64,000 nucleotides of DNA from Mangrovimicrobium sediminis (GCF_004745945.1 NZ_SRLE01000016.1:1-64000); one strand, 5' to 3'. Shown: positions 16,237-25,638, counted from the first letter of the stretch. Notes: generated by a model from the sequence alone, not told the origin. Program-made: numbers and translations.

Positions 16237-18147
16237 ATGATAAACACCCGCTCACCGAACCTGCCCACCAGCGACCAGATCGATATCGCCGCGCTCAAGG
16301 CGCGCTACCGCGCCGAGCGCGACAAGCGCATGCGCCAGGAGGGCCAGGCCCAGTACGTGCGCCCGGTCGGCGAGTTTGCCGACAGCTACGAGGCGGACCC
16401 GTATACCCCGGTCACCCCGCGCGAGGCGCTGGATGAGGACCTTGAGATCGCCATCCTCGGCGGCGGCTGGTCCGGCATCATGGCCGGCGTGCAGCTGCGC
16501 AGGGCCGGCCTCGACGATTTCCGCAACATCGACCACGCCGGCGACTTCGGCGGCGTCTGGTACTGGAACCGCTACCCCGGCCTGCAGTGCGACAACGACG
16601 CCTACTGCTACCTGCCGATGCTGGAAGAAACCGGCTTCATGCCGAGCAAGAAATTCACCGACGGCTTCGAGATCCTCGAGTACTCCCAGGACATCGCGCG
16701 CCGCTACAAGCTGTACGACAAGGCCCTGTTCCACACCATGGTCAACGGCCTGCGCTGGGACCAGGACATCCAGCGCTGGCGTATCACCACCGCCCAGGGC
16801 GACGAAATCCGCGCGCGCTTCGTGATCATGGCCAACGGCCTGCTCAACATTCCCAAGCTGCCCGGCATTCCCGGCATCGACAAGTTCCAGGGCCACATGT
16901 TCCACACCGCACGCTGGGACTACGACTACACCGGCGGCAGCCAGAAGAACCCGGTGCTGGACAAACTCAAGGACAAGAAAGTGGCCATCGTCGGCACCGG
17001 CGCCACCGCCATCCAGCTGGTGCCCTTCCTCGGCAAGTACAGCGAGCACTTCTACGTGCTGCAACGCACCCCGTCCTGCGTGGATTCCCGGCGCAACTCC
17101 GAGACCGACCCGGAGTGGGCGAAGAGCCTCAAGCCGGGCTGGCAGGAGGAGCGCCGCGCCAACTTCCACCGCGGCGCCAACGAGCGTTTCCAGCCCCGCG
17201 AGAAAGACCTGATCTGCGACATCTGGACCGAGGTGAACCGCAACCTGGCCGCCGAACTCGAGGAGCAGGACTGGCCGGAGCTGAGTGCGGAGGATTTCGC
17301 CGCACGCTATGAAGACATGGACTTCCGCGTCATGGAGCGCCTGCGCCAGCGCGTGGACGAAATCGTCAAGGACCCGGAGACCGCCGACAAACTCAAGCCC
17401 TGGTACCGCTACCAGTGCAAGCGCCCGACCTCCAACGACAACTACTACGCCACCTTCAACCAGCCCAACGTCACCCTGCTGGATGTTGCCGCGACCCGCG
17501 GCGTGGAACGCATGACCGAGAAGGGCTTCGTGGTCGACGGCGTGGAGTACGAGGTGGACTGCATGATCTTCGCCAGCGGCTACGAGGTCACCAGCGACCT
17601 CGACCGCCGCTGGGGCTTCGCCACCTTCGAAGGGCGCGACGGCCTGTCGATCTACGACCACTGGCGCGGCGGCCTGAAAACCATGCACGGGGTGATGACC
17701 AACGGCTTCCCCAACCTGTACATCATCGGCCTCAACCAGGGCGGCCTCAACTCCACCCTGACCAAGAACTTCGAGGAACAGAGCGCGCATGTCGCCTACA
17801 TCATCGGCGAGGCGATCAAGCGCGGCGCGGCGACCATCGAGCCGAGCAAGGCGGCGCAGGACGGCTATGTGCAACACCTGCGCGATACCGAGATCGACCG
17901 CACCGAGTGGATTCGCGACTGCACCCCGAGCTACTTCAACAACGAGGGCAAGCCGGACCTCGACGAGAACGGCAACGAGCGCTACCGCTTCTACCTGGGC
18001 GATGTCTACGGCCCGGGCTGGGATGCCTTCGTGAAACTGCTGGCGGACTGGCGCGCCGACGGCAAGCTGGAGGGCCTGGTGCTCGAGGGTTCACGGGACA
18101 GCGCGGCCAGCGACGCCGCCCAGGCTCCCACCGCCGAGCCGGCCTGA
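16237..18147 (+). CDS. Type I Baeyer-Villiger monooxygenase (1 of 2)
   Basis: A 636-aa FAD- and NADPH-dependent monooxygenase expected to convert a ketone to an ester or lactone. An 80-residue N-terminal extension precedes the FAD-binding ILGGGWSGIMAG (about 74-85); the BVMO fingerprint F-x-G-x3-H-x3-W-D is present as FQGHMFHTARWD (about 217-228); the NADPH Rossmann motif is VAIVGTGATAIQ (about 250). The ATG follows GGGAGA. It is very similar throughout to the BVMO at 20306, so the two arose by tandem duplication. A Rieske gene follows 70 bp later. Confidence 0.93.
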   Translation: MINTRSPNLPTSDQIDIAALKARYRAERDKRMRQEGQAQYVRPVGEFADSYEADPYTPVTPREALDEDLEIAILGGGWSGIMAGVQLRRAGLDDFRNIDHAGDFGGVWYWNRYPGLQCDNDAYCYLPMLEETGFMPSKKFTDGFEILEYSQDIARRYKLYDKALFHTMVNGLRWDQDIQRWRITTAQGDEIRARFVIMANGLLNIPKLPGIPGIDKFQGHMFHTARWDYDYTGGSQKNPVLDKLKDKKVAIVGTGATAIQLVPFLGKYSEHFYVLQRTPSCVDSRRNSETDPEWAKSLKPGWQEERRANFHRGANERFQPREKDLICDIWTEVNRNLAAELEEQDWPELSAEDFAARYEDMDFRVMERLRQRVDEIVKDPETADKLKPWYRYQCKRPTSNDNYYATFNQPNVTLLDVAATRGVERMTEKGFVVDGVEYEVDCMIFASGYEVTSDLDRRWGFATFEGRDGLSIYDHWRGGLKTMHGVMTNGFPNLYIIGLNQGGLNSTLTKNFEEQSAHVAYIIGEAIKRGAATIEPSKAAQDGYVQHLRDTEIDRTEWIRDCTPSYFNNEGKPDLDENGNERYRFYLGDVYGPGWDAFVKLLADWRADGKLEGLVLEGSRDSAASDAAQAPTAEPA

Positions 18148-18217
18148 AGACCCGCGGGCGGTACGCCGCCCGCGTCAACCAGACCCTGATAACGATTATA
18201 GAGAGAGGGAAACCAGC

Positions 18218-19597
18218 ATGGACAAGCAGGCCAACGTCAGCGTCGAGGAGCTCGCAGAGCCCCTCATCTTCCCGGTCGATGCCTATATCTCGCGCGACTA
18301 CGCCGAGGCCGAGGCAGACCGCCTTTGGGCGAAGGTGTGGCAGCACGCCGGGCGGATCGAGGATATCCCCGAGGTCGGCGACTACATCACCTACGAGATC
18401 GCCAACGACTCGGTGCTCATCGTGCGCACCGCGCCGGATACCATCAAGGCCTTCCACAATGTCTGCCCGCACCGCGGCCGGCGCCTGGTGCGCGTACCGA
18501 AAGGCGGCAACGGCGCCCGCGGCAACGCGAAGACCGGCCAGTTCTTCTGCGGTTTCCACGGCTGGGCTTTCGACCTGGAAGGCAACAACACGGAGCTGCT
18601 GGACAAGGACGACTGGAAAGGCGCACTGACCGACAGCCGTACCTGCCTGACCCCGGTGCACGTCGATACCTGGGGCGGCTGGCTGTGGATCAACATGGAC
18701 CCGGACTGCGTCTCCCTGCGCGAATTCCTGGAACCCGCCGCCAGCCTGCTCGAACCCTTCCAGTTCGAGAAGATGCGCTACCGCTTCCGCCAGTGGGTGG
18801 TGTTCGACTGCAACTGGAAGGTCGCGCTGGAGGCGTTCATGGAGCCCTACCACGTGGCCGCCACCCACCCGCAGCTGAAGAAGTACGGCGATTTCTACGC
18901 CTGGAGCCGCGCCCAGGGCCTGCACGGCAACGACGGCTACGACACCCACAGCCACGCCGAGGAAGACACCGCCGCGGCCACCACCGTGCACCGCACCGGC
19001 AAGGGCAACGATGCGCGCAAGATGATGGCGCAGATGCAGAAGGAATTCTGGGACACCGTCGGCGCCAGCACCACCGAGGTGCTGGTGAACGCCGCCGCGC
19101 GCCTGGTCGACGAGTTGCCCGAGGGCACGCCGGCGGACAAGGTGCACGAGCACTGGCTGGCCTCGTGCAAAGCGGACTACGCGGCGATGGGCATCGAGTG
19201 GCCGGAGATCTCCGACCAGCAGATGGCCGACGCCGGCCTGGCCTGGCACATCTTCCCCAACTTCTCGATGATCCCCGGGCCGACCTTCGCCCTGTACTAC
19301 CGCACGCGGCCCTACGGCACCGACCCGGACAAGTGCATCTACGAGGCGATCGCCATCGAGCGCTTCCCGGAGGGCGAGGCACCGCACACCGAGTGGACTT
19401 TCGCCGAGCCCACCGAGGACAACTGGCGCATGGTCATCGCCCAGGATTTTTCCAACATGGAACTGGTGCAGGAGGGGCTGAAGTCGCGCGGCTTCCGCGG
19501 CAACCTGCCCAACCCGCACCAGGAGCGCAAGGTGAGCAATTTCCACCGCAACCTGGCCGAGTACATGGGCACCGGGGCGCCGCAAAAGCTCGACTGA
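18218..19597 (+). CDS. Rieske non-heme iron oxygenase, alpha subunit (2 of 4)
   Basis: A 459-aa alpha subunit. Rieske ligands lie in CPHRGRRLV (about 84) and CGFHGW (about 111); the gap between them is 25 residues, longer than the usual 15-17. The iron site is EAFMEPYHVAATHPQ (about 206-219), again with Glu before the Y-H pair. C-terminal SRGFRGNLPNPHQERK is shared with the Rieske at 22256, marking these two as duplicates. GAGAGAGGG lies before the ATG. It follows a BVMO and is followed by an NTF2-like gene. Confidence 0.92.
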   Translation: MDKQANVSVEELAEPLIFPVDAYISRDYAEAEADRLWAKVWQHAGRIEDIPEVGDYITYEIANDSVLIVRTAPDTIKAFHNVCPHRGRRLVRVPKGGNGARGNAKTGQFFCGFHGWAFDLEGNNTELLDKDDWKGALTDSRTCLTPVHVDTWGGWLWINMDPDCVSLREFLEPAASLLEPFQFEKMRYRFRQWVVFDCNWKVALEAFMEPYHVAATHPQLKKYGDFYAWSRAQGLHGNDGYDTHSHAEEDTAAATTVHRTGKGNDARKMMAQMQKEFWDTVGASTTEVLVNAAARLVDELPEGTPADKVHEHWLASCKADYAAMGIEWPEISDQQMADAGLAWHIFPNFSMIPGPTFALYYRTRPYGTDPDKCIYEAIAIERFPEGEAPHTEWTFAEPTEDNWRMVIAQDFSNMELVQEGLKSRGFRGNLPNPHQERKVSNFHRNLAEYMGTGAPQKLD

Positions 19598-19645
19598 GTA
19601 CCCGCTCGCGTTGCCCTGCCCTGGCGGGGCAACTACTATTGCCTG

Positions 19646-19653
19646 ACAACGAT
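19646..19653. promoter_or_regulatory. Short operator-like element before the NTF2-like gene
   Basis: ACAACGAT is identical to part of the complement of the palindrome at 16163. It sits inside a second symmetry, CCTGAC (19642-19647) against GTCAGG (19657-19662), just upstream of the 19672 start. It may be a weaker site for the same regulator. Confidence 0.3.
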
Positions 19654-19671
19654 AACGTCAGGAGTCCCGCA

Positions 19672-20172
19672 ATGTCCGATGTATCCGCCGCCGAAGGCAT
19701 CCGCCAGCTGCACGCCCGCTTCATCGACGCCGTCTGGCGCCAGGATGCCGAATCCTTCGTCCAGTGCTTCACCGAGGACGGCGAGTGGAAGGTCGGCGGC
19801 ATGCACCTGAAGGGCCGCGAAAGCATCGGCCCCACCTTCGCCAAGCTGCTCGGCCTCAACGAGCGCGTGCTGATCACCCCCGGCCTGCCGATCCTGGAGA
19901 TCGACGGCGACAGCGCCATCGGCCGCTGCCAGGGCCAGGAGATCGCCAAGCTGCCCGACGGCAGCTCGGTGATGACCCTCGGCGTGTACTACGACCGCTA
20001 CACACTGTCCGAAGGCCTGTGGCGTTTCCGCTGGCGGCACTTCGCCCTGCACTACCGCGGGCCGCTGGACCTCTCCGCGCCGATGGTCGAGTCGCCGGAA
20101 TTCGGCCCCTTCCCGGGCATGCCCGAGTGGGACGAACCGACCCTGACACGCCGTACCGAACCCCTGGACTGA
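19672..20172 (+). CDS. SnoaL/NTF2-like protein, 166 aa
   Basis: A small cone-shaped NTF2-fold protein by pattern: helical start IRQLHARFIDAVWRQDAESF, then FTEDGEWKVGGMHLKGRESI and beta strands ending RFRWRHFALHYRG. The fold covers SnoaL cyclases, dehydratases, ketosteroid isomerases and the beta subunits of Rieske dioxygenases, which have similar length. Placed directly after a Rieske alpha gene it could act as a beta-like partner or as a separate isomerase/dehydratase. The ATG at 19672 follows AGGAG. Catalytic residues cannot be assigned with confidence. Confidence 0.8.
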   Translation: MSDVSAAEGIRQLHARFIDAVWRQDAESFVQCFTEDGEWKVGGMHLKGRESIGPTFAKLLGLNERVLITPGLPILEIDGDSAIGRCQGQEIAKLPDGSSVMTLGVYYDRYTLSEGLWRFRWRHFALHYRGPLDLSAPMVESPEFGPFPGMPEWDEPTLTRRTEPLD

Positions 20173-20186
20173 GCCGCAAAATCGCC

Positions 20187-20207
20187 GCCCGGCAGGGCCC
20201 GCCGGGC
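20187..20207. other. GC-rich hairpin after the NTF2-like gene
   Basis: GCCCGGC and GCCGGGC form a perfect seven-base stem around AGGGCCC. No T-run follows, so it is more likely an RNA-stabilising or pausing hairpin than an intrinsic terminator. Confidence 0.4.
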
Positions 20208-20217
20208 GCCCGGGCCG

Positions 20218-20239
20218 TTATAGACAACAGTGTTGATTC
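20218..20239. promoter_or_regulatory. Candidate operator before second BVMO gene
   Basis: This 22-bp element has the perfect core palindrome CAACAGTGTTG. Its reverse complement agrees at 17 of 22 positions with the operator candidate at 16163. It lies 66 bp upstream of the BVMO ATG at 20306. Confidence 0.5.
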
Positions 20240-20305
20240 TGGTTTACCATCGGCGTCTTTTCCGCAGGGCGCCCCGGCGTCCGATAACTATAAAAGAGGT
20301 TGCCC

Positions 20306-22165
20306 ATGAAGTGCTCGCCCACCGACGTTCCCGCCATCGAGGAGATCGACATCCCCGCGATGCAGGCGAAATACCGGGTTGAGCGCGACAAGCGCATTCG
20401 CAGCGAGGGCCAGAAACAGTACGAGCGCCCGGTAGACGATTTCGCCGACGAGTACGAGGGCGACCCGCACATGCCGGTGGAGCCGCGCGAAGCGCTGTCC
20501 GAGGACATCGACGTGGCGGTGCTCGGCGCCGGGCTGTCAGGACTCATGGCCGGTGTGCACCTGCGCAAGGCCGGGGTCACCAACTTCCGCAACATCGACC
20601 ACGCCGGCGACTTCGGCGGGGTCTGGTACTGGAACCGCTACCCCGGCATCCAGTGCGACAACGACGCCTACTGCTACCTGCCGATGCTCGAGGAGATGGG
20701 CTTCATGCCCAGCCAGAAGTTCGCCGACGGCCCCGAGATCTACGCCTACTGCCAGAGCATCGCCGAGCGCTTCGAGCTGTACGAGAAGGCCCTGTTCCAC
20801 ACCCTGATCAAGACCCTGCGCTGGGACGCGAGCATCCGCCGCTGGCGCATCACCACCGACCGCGGCGACGATATCCGCGCGCGCTTCGTGGTCATGGCCA
20901 ACGGCCTGCTCAATATCCCGAAACTGCCGGGCATTCCCGGCATCCACGAGTTCAAGGGCAAGATGTTCCACACCGCCCGCTGGGAGTACGACTACACCGG
21001 CGGCAGCTGCGAGAACCCGGTGCTGGACAAGCTGGCGGACAAGAACGTGGCTATCGTCGGCACCGGCGCCACCGCCATCCAGGCCATCCCGCATCTGGGC
21101 CGTCACTGCAAGCACCTGTACGTGCTGCAGCGCACGCCCTCCTGCGTGGACATCCGCCGCAACCCGCCCACCGACCCGCAATGGCAGGCATCGCTCAAGC
21201 CCGGCTGGCAGGAAGAGCGCATCGAGAACTTCCACCACGCCGCCATGGAGGCCTGGCTGGCCCCGGGCGAGCCGGACCTGATCTGCGACTTCTGGACCGA
21301 GATCAGCCGCAACATGCAGGCTGAGCTGGAGGCCGAGGGCTGGCCGGAACTCTCCACCGAGGAGTTCATCCGCCGCCGCGAGGAGATGGACTACCGGGTG
21401 ATGGAGCGCCTGCGCCGCCGCGTGGAATCCCTGGTCGATGACCCGGCCACCGCGGAATCGCTCAAGCCCTACTACCGCTTCCTGTGCAAGCGGCCGCTGT
21501 CCAACGAGACCTACCTCGAGACCTTCAACCTGCCCAACGTCACCCTGATCGACGTCGCCGACACCCAGGGCGTGGAGGCGATGACCGAGACCGGCTTCGT
21601 GCACAAGGGCGAGGAATACGACCTCGACTGCATGATCTTCGCCAGCGGCTTCGAGGTCACCAGCGACCTCGAGCGGCGCTGGGGCTTCGAGGCCATCGAG
21701 GGCCGCGACGGCCGCTCCCTGTACGAGGACTGGGCGCACGGCTACAAGACCCTGCACGGCATGATGGCCCACGGCTTCCCCAACCAGTTCTTCGTCGGCT
21801 ACTACCAGGGCGGCCTGAACTCCACCACCACCGAACAGTACGGCCGCCAGGGCCACCACATCGCCTGGATCATCAAACACGCGCTGGACAGCGAGCTGGC
21901 GGTGGTCGAACCCAGCGCCGAGGCGCAGGCGGCCTGGATCGAACACATGCGCGAAACCGCTGTCGACATTTCCGCGTTCCAGATGGAATGCACGCCCAGC
22001 TACTTCAACAACGAGGGCGAGAAGGACGTGGACGAGAACGGCAACGAGCGCATCCGCTGGTATCTCGGCGAGAGCTACGGCCCCGGCTGGCACGCCTTCG
22101 AGAAGCTGCTGGCGGACTGGCGCGAGGACGGCGCGCTGGAGGGCATGCTCACCGAGCAGGCCTGA
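20306..22165 (+). CDS. Type I Baeyer-Villiger monooxygenase (2 of 2)
   Basis: A 619-aa paralogue of the BVMO at 16237, matching it along nearly the whole length (for example the shared DHAGDFGGVWYWNRYPG). FAD motif VLGAGLSGLMAG (about 74-85); NADPH motif VAIVGTGATAIQ (about 249). The fingerprint reads FKGKMFHTARWE, with Glu where most type I BVMOs have Pro or Asp after the Trp, which may alter activity or specificity. The ATG at 20306 follows AGAGG; a TTG six bases earlier is possible. It begins the second BVMO-Rieske unit. Confidence 0.92.
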   Translation: MKCSPTDVPAIEEIDIPAMQAKYRVERDKRIRSEGQKQYERPVDDFADEYEGDPHMPVEPREALSEDIDVAVLGAGLSGLMAGVHLRKAGVTNFRNIDHAGDFGGVWYWNRYPGIQCDNDAYCYLPMLEEMGFMPSQKFADGPEIYAYCQSIAERFELYEKALFHTLIKTLRWDASIRRWRITTDRGDDIRARFVVMANGLLNIPKLPGIPGIHEFKGKMFHTARWEYDYTGGSCENPVLDKLADKNVAIVGTGATAIQAIPHLGRHCKHLYVLQRTPSCVDIRRNPPTDPQWQASLKPGWQEERIENFHHAAMEAWLAPGEPDLICDFWTEISRNMQAELEAEGWPELSTEEFIRRREEMDYRVMERLRRRVESLVDDPATAESLKPYYRFLCKRPLSNETYLETFNLPNVTLIDVADTQGVEAMTETGFVHKGEEYDLDCMIFASGFEVTSDLERRWGFEAIEGRDGRSLYEDWAHGYKTLHGMMAHGFPNQFFVGYYQGGLNSTTTEQYGRQGHHIAWIIKHALDSELAVVEPSAEAQAAWIEHMRETAVDISAFQMECTPSYFNNEGEKDVDENGNERIRWYLGESYGPGWHAFEKLLADWREDGALEGMLTEQA

Positions 22166-22255
22166 CGCCGGCGGCTTTCGCGACTACAGTGTTCCCGACA
22201 GCAATAACAACCGCAAGCAACCGTGCCGATGCCCGCAACCGGGCAGGAGGAGAGC

Positions 22256-23650
22256 ATGAATAAGCCCGAGGACATCATCCGCAGCATCAGCATCGACGAA
22301 GTCGGCGAGCCGCTCACCTACCCGGTGGAGGCGTTCATCTCGCCGGAATACGCCGCGGCGGAGAAAGAACTGCTGTGGCCCCGGGTGTGGCAGATGGCCG
22401 GCCGGGTAGAGGACATTCCCCAGGTCGGCGACTACTTCACCTACAACATCTGCGACGAGTCGATCATCGTCATCCGCACCGCGCCGGACACCATCAAGGC
22501 CTACTACAACGTGTGCCCGCACCGCGGTCGCCAGCTGGTCAACACCCCGGACGACTGCAACCAGGTGCGCGGGCGCAAGGCCAATTTCGTCTGCGGCTTC
22601 CACGGCTGGACCTTCAACCTGGACGGCGAGAACACCTACATCCTCGACAAGCCCGACTGGCAGGGCGTGCTCGACGACCCCGAGCGCATCTGCCTGTCCA
22701 GCCTCAACTGCGACACCTGGGGCGGCTGGGTGTACATCAACATGGACCCGGACTGCGCCCCGCTGGAGGAATTCCTCGGCGACGCCAAGCGCATCCTGGA
22801 CCATTTCGAATTCGACAAGATGCGCTACAAGTGGCGCCAGTGGTCGGTCTACCCGTGCAACTGGAAGACGGCGATCGAGGCCTTCATGGAGCCCTACCAT
22901 GTGGCCGGCACCCACTCCCAGCTGCTCAAGTACGGCGAGTACTACGCCTACAGCAAGCCCTACGGCCTGCACGGCGTCAGCGGCTTCGACGAGCGCGATG
23001 CGCAGCACAAGAACAGCCAGAGCAGCTCGGTGACCCGGGTCGGCCGCAAGGACCAGGACCCGCGCATCTCCACCTACGAGCTGATCCGCGAGAACTACGA
23101 GACGGTCAACTACGCCGCCGCCACCGAGACCCTGGTGAACGCGGCGAAGCGCCTGGTGGACGAGTTGCCCGAGGGCACGCCCGGCAACGAGGTGATCGCG
23201 CACCTGATGCAATCCGCCAAGGCGGACGATGCCAAGCGCGGCGTGACCTGGCCGGAGATTCCGCCGGAGATCGCCGCCGAGGCCGGCCTGGCCTGGAGCC
23301 TGTTCCCCAACCAGACCATCCTGCAGGGGGCGACCTTCGCCCTGTGCTACCGCACCCGCCCCTACGGCGACGACCCCAACAAGTGCATCTTCGAGTCCTA
23401 CGCGCTGGAGCGCTTCCCGGAAGGCGAAGAGCCGAAACCGGAGTGGATGAACGCCGAACCCACTGCGGAAAAATGGGGTTCGGTGCTGGCCCAGGACTTC
23501 GACAACATGGAGTGGGTACAACGGGGCATGAAGTCCCGCGGTTTCCGCGGCACCCTGCCCAACCCGCACCAGGAGCAGAAGATCACCAACTTCCACCGCG
23601 TACTCTCGGAATACATGGGTCGGGGTTTCCCCAGGCTCTTCGACAAGTAG
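22256..23650 (+). CDS. Rieske non-heme iron oxygenase, alpha subunit (3 of 4)
   Basis: A 464-aa alpha subunit, paralogue of the one at 18218. Rieske ligands are in CPHRGRQLV (about 88) and CGFHGW (about 114). Iron ligands are in EAFMEPYHVAGTHSQ (about 209-222), where Ser replaces the Pro found after the second His in its paralogue. Strong AGGAGGAG precedes the ATG at 22256. It follows the second BVMO by 90 bp and is followed by the TPP-lyase gene 86 bp later, so BVMO, Rieske and lyase probably share a transcript up to the terminator at 25581. Confidence 0.92.
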   Translation: MNKPEDIIRSISIDEVGEPLTYPVEAFISPEYAAAEKELLWPRVWQMAGRVEDIPQVGDYFTYNICDESIIVIRTAPDTIKAYYNVCPHRGRQLVNTPDDCNQVRGRKANFVCGFHGWTFNLDGENTYILDKPDWQGVLDDPERICLSSLNCDTWGGWVYINMDPDCAPLEEFLGDAKRILDHFEFDKMRYKWRQWSVYPCNWKTAIEAFMEPYHVAGTHSQLLKYGEYYAYSKPYGLHGVSGFDERDAQHKNSQSSSVTRVGRKDQDPRISTYELIRENYETVNYAAATETLVNAAKRLVDELPEGTPGNEVIAHLMQSAKADDAKRGVTWPEIPPEIAAEAGLAWSLFPNQTILQGATFALCYRTRPYGDDPNKCIFESYALERFPEGEEPKPEWMNAEPTAEKWGSVLAQDFDNMEWVQRGMKSRGFRGTLPNPHQEQKITNFHRVLSEYMGRGFPRLFDK

Positions 23651-23736
23651 GCGGTAGACGCGACACGCACACCCGGCGCTCGCAGCGCAACACCGGGTCA
23701 ATTTCCAACAAGACAACCAGGACAAGGTACGCAACT

Positions 23737-25515
23737 ATGTACGCAGACGAGAAAAGCCCTGCCCCCAAGGCACCTTCCGCCGACCGCCGCACGGTCAAGG
23801 TCTATGAGCGCATCCTCGAGCTGTTCGAGGCGGAGGGCATCAAGACGGTATTCGGCATTCCCGACCCGAACTTCGTGCACCTGTTCGTGGCCGCCGAGCA
23901 GCGCGGCTGGGACATCGTCACACCGCACCACGAACTGGCCACCGGTTTCATGGCCGAGGGCTGGGCGCGCCTGAAGGGCAAGCCGGCACTGGCCATCTGC
24001 ACCCTGGGCCCGGGCATCGCCCTGGCCTCCGGTTCCATGATGGACGCGCTGGTGGAGAACTGCCCGGTGATCTTCCTCGGCGGACAGCGCGCACGGGTCA
24101 CCGAGCGCCGCGTGCGCCGCGGCCGCATCCAGTTCATCCAGCAGGAAGACCTGTTCAAGAACTCGGTGAAATGGAGCACCAGCATCGAGTACGCGGACCA
24201 GACCGACGAGATCATCCGCCACGCGCTGCGCGTCTCCCAGTCCGGCACCCCCGGCCCGGTCTACATCGAGTACCCCTCGCACGTGATCCAGGCTGATCTC
24301 GAAGTGCCGCCCGCCCTGCCGCCGTCCGCCTACCGCCTGTACGAGCCCGGCGCCGACGGCGAGATGGTGGCCAAAGCCGCCGAGCTGATCAAGAACGCCG
24401 AGTGCCCGATCATCCTCACCGGCCACGCGGTGCAGTGCTCGCGCGCCGGCGCCAAGGTGAAGGAACTGGCCGAGCTGATGGGCTGCCCGGTGCTGCAGAC
24501 CTCCGGCGGCAACGCGTTCATCGAGGGCATCGAGGAGCGCACCTTCCCCTACCTGTTCGCCGAGGTCGGCGATGAGATCGTCGCCAAGTCCGACGTGGTG
24601 GTGTCCATCGGCACCGAGATCGGCGAGCCGATCCACTACGGCCGCGGCTTCCTGTGGGCCGAGGGCAACACCGACCGCAAGTGGATATCCATCGAGCTGG
24701 ACGCCGAGGCCATCGGCCAGAACCGTCCCATCGACGTACCGCTGGTGGGCGACCTGCGCACCGTGGTGCCGCAGCTGAGCGCCGCGCTGAAGGACTCCCC
24801 GCGCGCCGAGCACCCGGACCTGGCGCGCTGGATTCAGGAAGACAAGGACCGCCTGGCGGCCCTGGCCACGCAGGACTTCACCACCCCCAGCGGCCGCATG
24901 CACACCGGCCAGTGGGTGGTCGAGGCGACCAAGGCCATGCCCAAGAACGCCATCCACGCCCGCGACGGCGGCGGCACGGTGATCTTCACCTGGACCTTCC
25001 TGCAGTCCAAGCCCCACGACGTGGTCTGGAACCAGAACTTCGGCTGCCTCGGCACCGGCCTGCCCTACGCGGTCGGCGCCTCCATCGCCGACGGCCGCCA
25101 GCGCCCGGTGCTGTTCACCACCTCGGATTCCGCCTTCCTCTACCACATCGGCGAACTGGAAGTGGTCGAGCGCTTCAACCTGCCGATGGTCATCGTGGTC
25201 GCCGTGGACAACGCCTGGGGCCTCGAGGTCGGCGTGTACAAGCGCACCTTCGGCCACGGCAACACCAACGAGCCGGGCGTGCACTGGAGCAAGAGCGTGC
25301 GCTTCGACCAGATCGCCGAGGGCTTCGGCATCCAGGGCAAGTATGTGGAGAAAGCCGAGGACCTCGGCCCGGCCATCACCGAGGCCTTCGCCAGCGGCAA
25401 GCCGGCTGTGATCCACGTGCCCATCGACCCGGTGGTCAACCACGGCGGCAACGAGAACCTGGACACCCCGAACTACGACCGCTTCCGCACCTGGTACGCA
25501 GAGGGCACGCAGTAA
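23737..25515 (+). CDS. Thiamine-diphosphate-dependent lyase/decarboxylase (acetolactate synthase-like)
   Basis: A 592-aa ThDP enzyme of the ALS/benzoylformate decarboxylase/2-hydroxyacyl-CoA lyase superfamily. The PYR domain (about 20-190) has HHELATGFMAEGWAR with the conserved cofactor-activating Glu; a central domain follows (about 210-340); the PP domain (about 395-560) has TSDSAFLYHIGELE, where the usual GDG is TSD, then VVAVDNAWGLEVG with the Mg/ThDP-binding Asn. It should make or break a C-C bond next to a carbonyl. The aldehyde dehydrogenase after the terminator suggests cleavage to an aldehyde (inference). Confidence 0.88.
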   Translation: MYADEKSPAPKAPSADRRTVKVYERILELFEAEGIKTVFGIPDPNFVHLFVAAEQRGWDIVTPHHELATGFMAEGWARLKGKPALAICTLGPGIALASGSMMDALVENCPVIFLGGQRARVTERRVRRGRIQFIQQEDLFKNSVKWSTSIEYADQTDEIIRHALRVSQSGTPGPVYIEYPSHVIQADLEVPPALPPSAYRLYEPGADGEMVAKAAELIKNAECPIILTGHAVQCSRAGAKVKELAELMGCPVLQTSGGNAFIEGIEERTFPYLFAEVGDEIVAKSDVVVSIGTEIGEPIHYGRGFLWAEGNTDRKWISIELDAEAIGQNRPIDVPLVGDLRTVVPQLSAALKDSPRAEHPDLARWIQEDKDRLAALATQDFTTPSGRMHTGQWVVEATKAMPKNAIHARDGGGTVIFTWTFLQSKPHDVVWNQNFGCLGTGLPYAVGASIADGRQRPVLFTTSDSAFLYHIGELEVVERFNLPMVIVVAVDNAWGLEVGVYKRTFGHGNTNEPGVHWSKSVRFDQIAEGFGIQGKYVEKAEDLGPAITEAFASGKPAVIHVPIDPVVNHGGNENLDTPNYDRFRTWYAEGTQ

Positions 25516-25540
25516 GCGGGGCAGCCTTGCAGCCAACCAC

Positions 25541-25567
25541 CCGCGGGCCGTGCACAGCGGCCCGCGG
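25541..25567. other. Perfect GC hairpin downstream of the TPP-lyase gene
   Basis: CCGCGGGCCG and CGGCCCGCGG form a perfect ten-base stem with a seven-base loop. There is no T-run. It sits just before the true terminator and may protect the transcript's 3' end. Confidence 0.6.
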
Positions 25568-25580
25568 ACAACCCATCAAG

Positions 25581-25613
25581 GCCTTCCCCGGCAGTGCGCC
25601 GCGGAAGGCTTTT
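25581..25613 (+). terminator. Rho-independent terminator just upstream of ALDH gene
   Basis: GCCTTCC (25581-25587) pairs with GGAAGGC (25603-25609), followed by TTTTGTTCTTT. It ends 26 bp before the ALDH start codon, so ALDH expression depends either on read-through or on a promoter overlapping this region. Confidence 0.8.
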
Positions 25614-25638
25614 GTTCTTTCACAGGAATAAAAAACCC

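Noticed and set aside
22375-23734. Apparent N-terminal extension of the TPP-dependent enzyme reading through the Rieske gene in another frame
   Set aside because: The extension is Arg/Gly-rich shadow sequence; the ThDP enzyme begins at 23737 with the family N-terminus.
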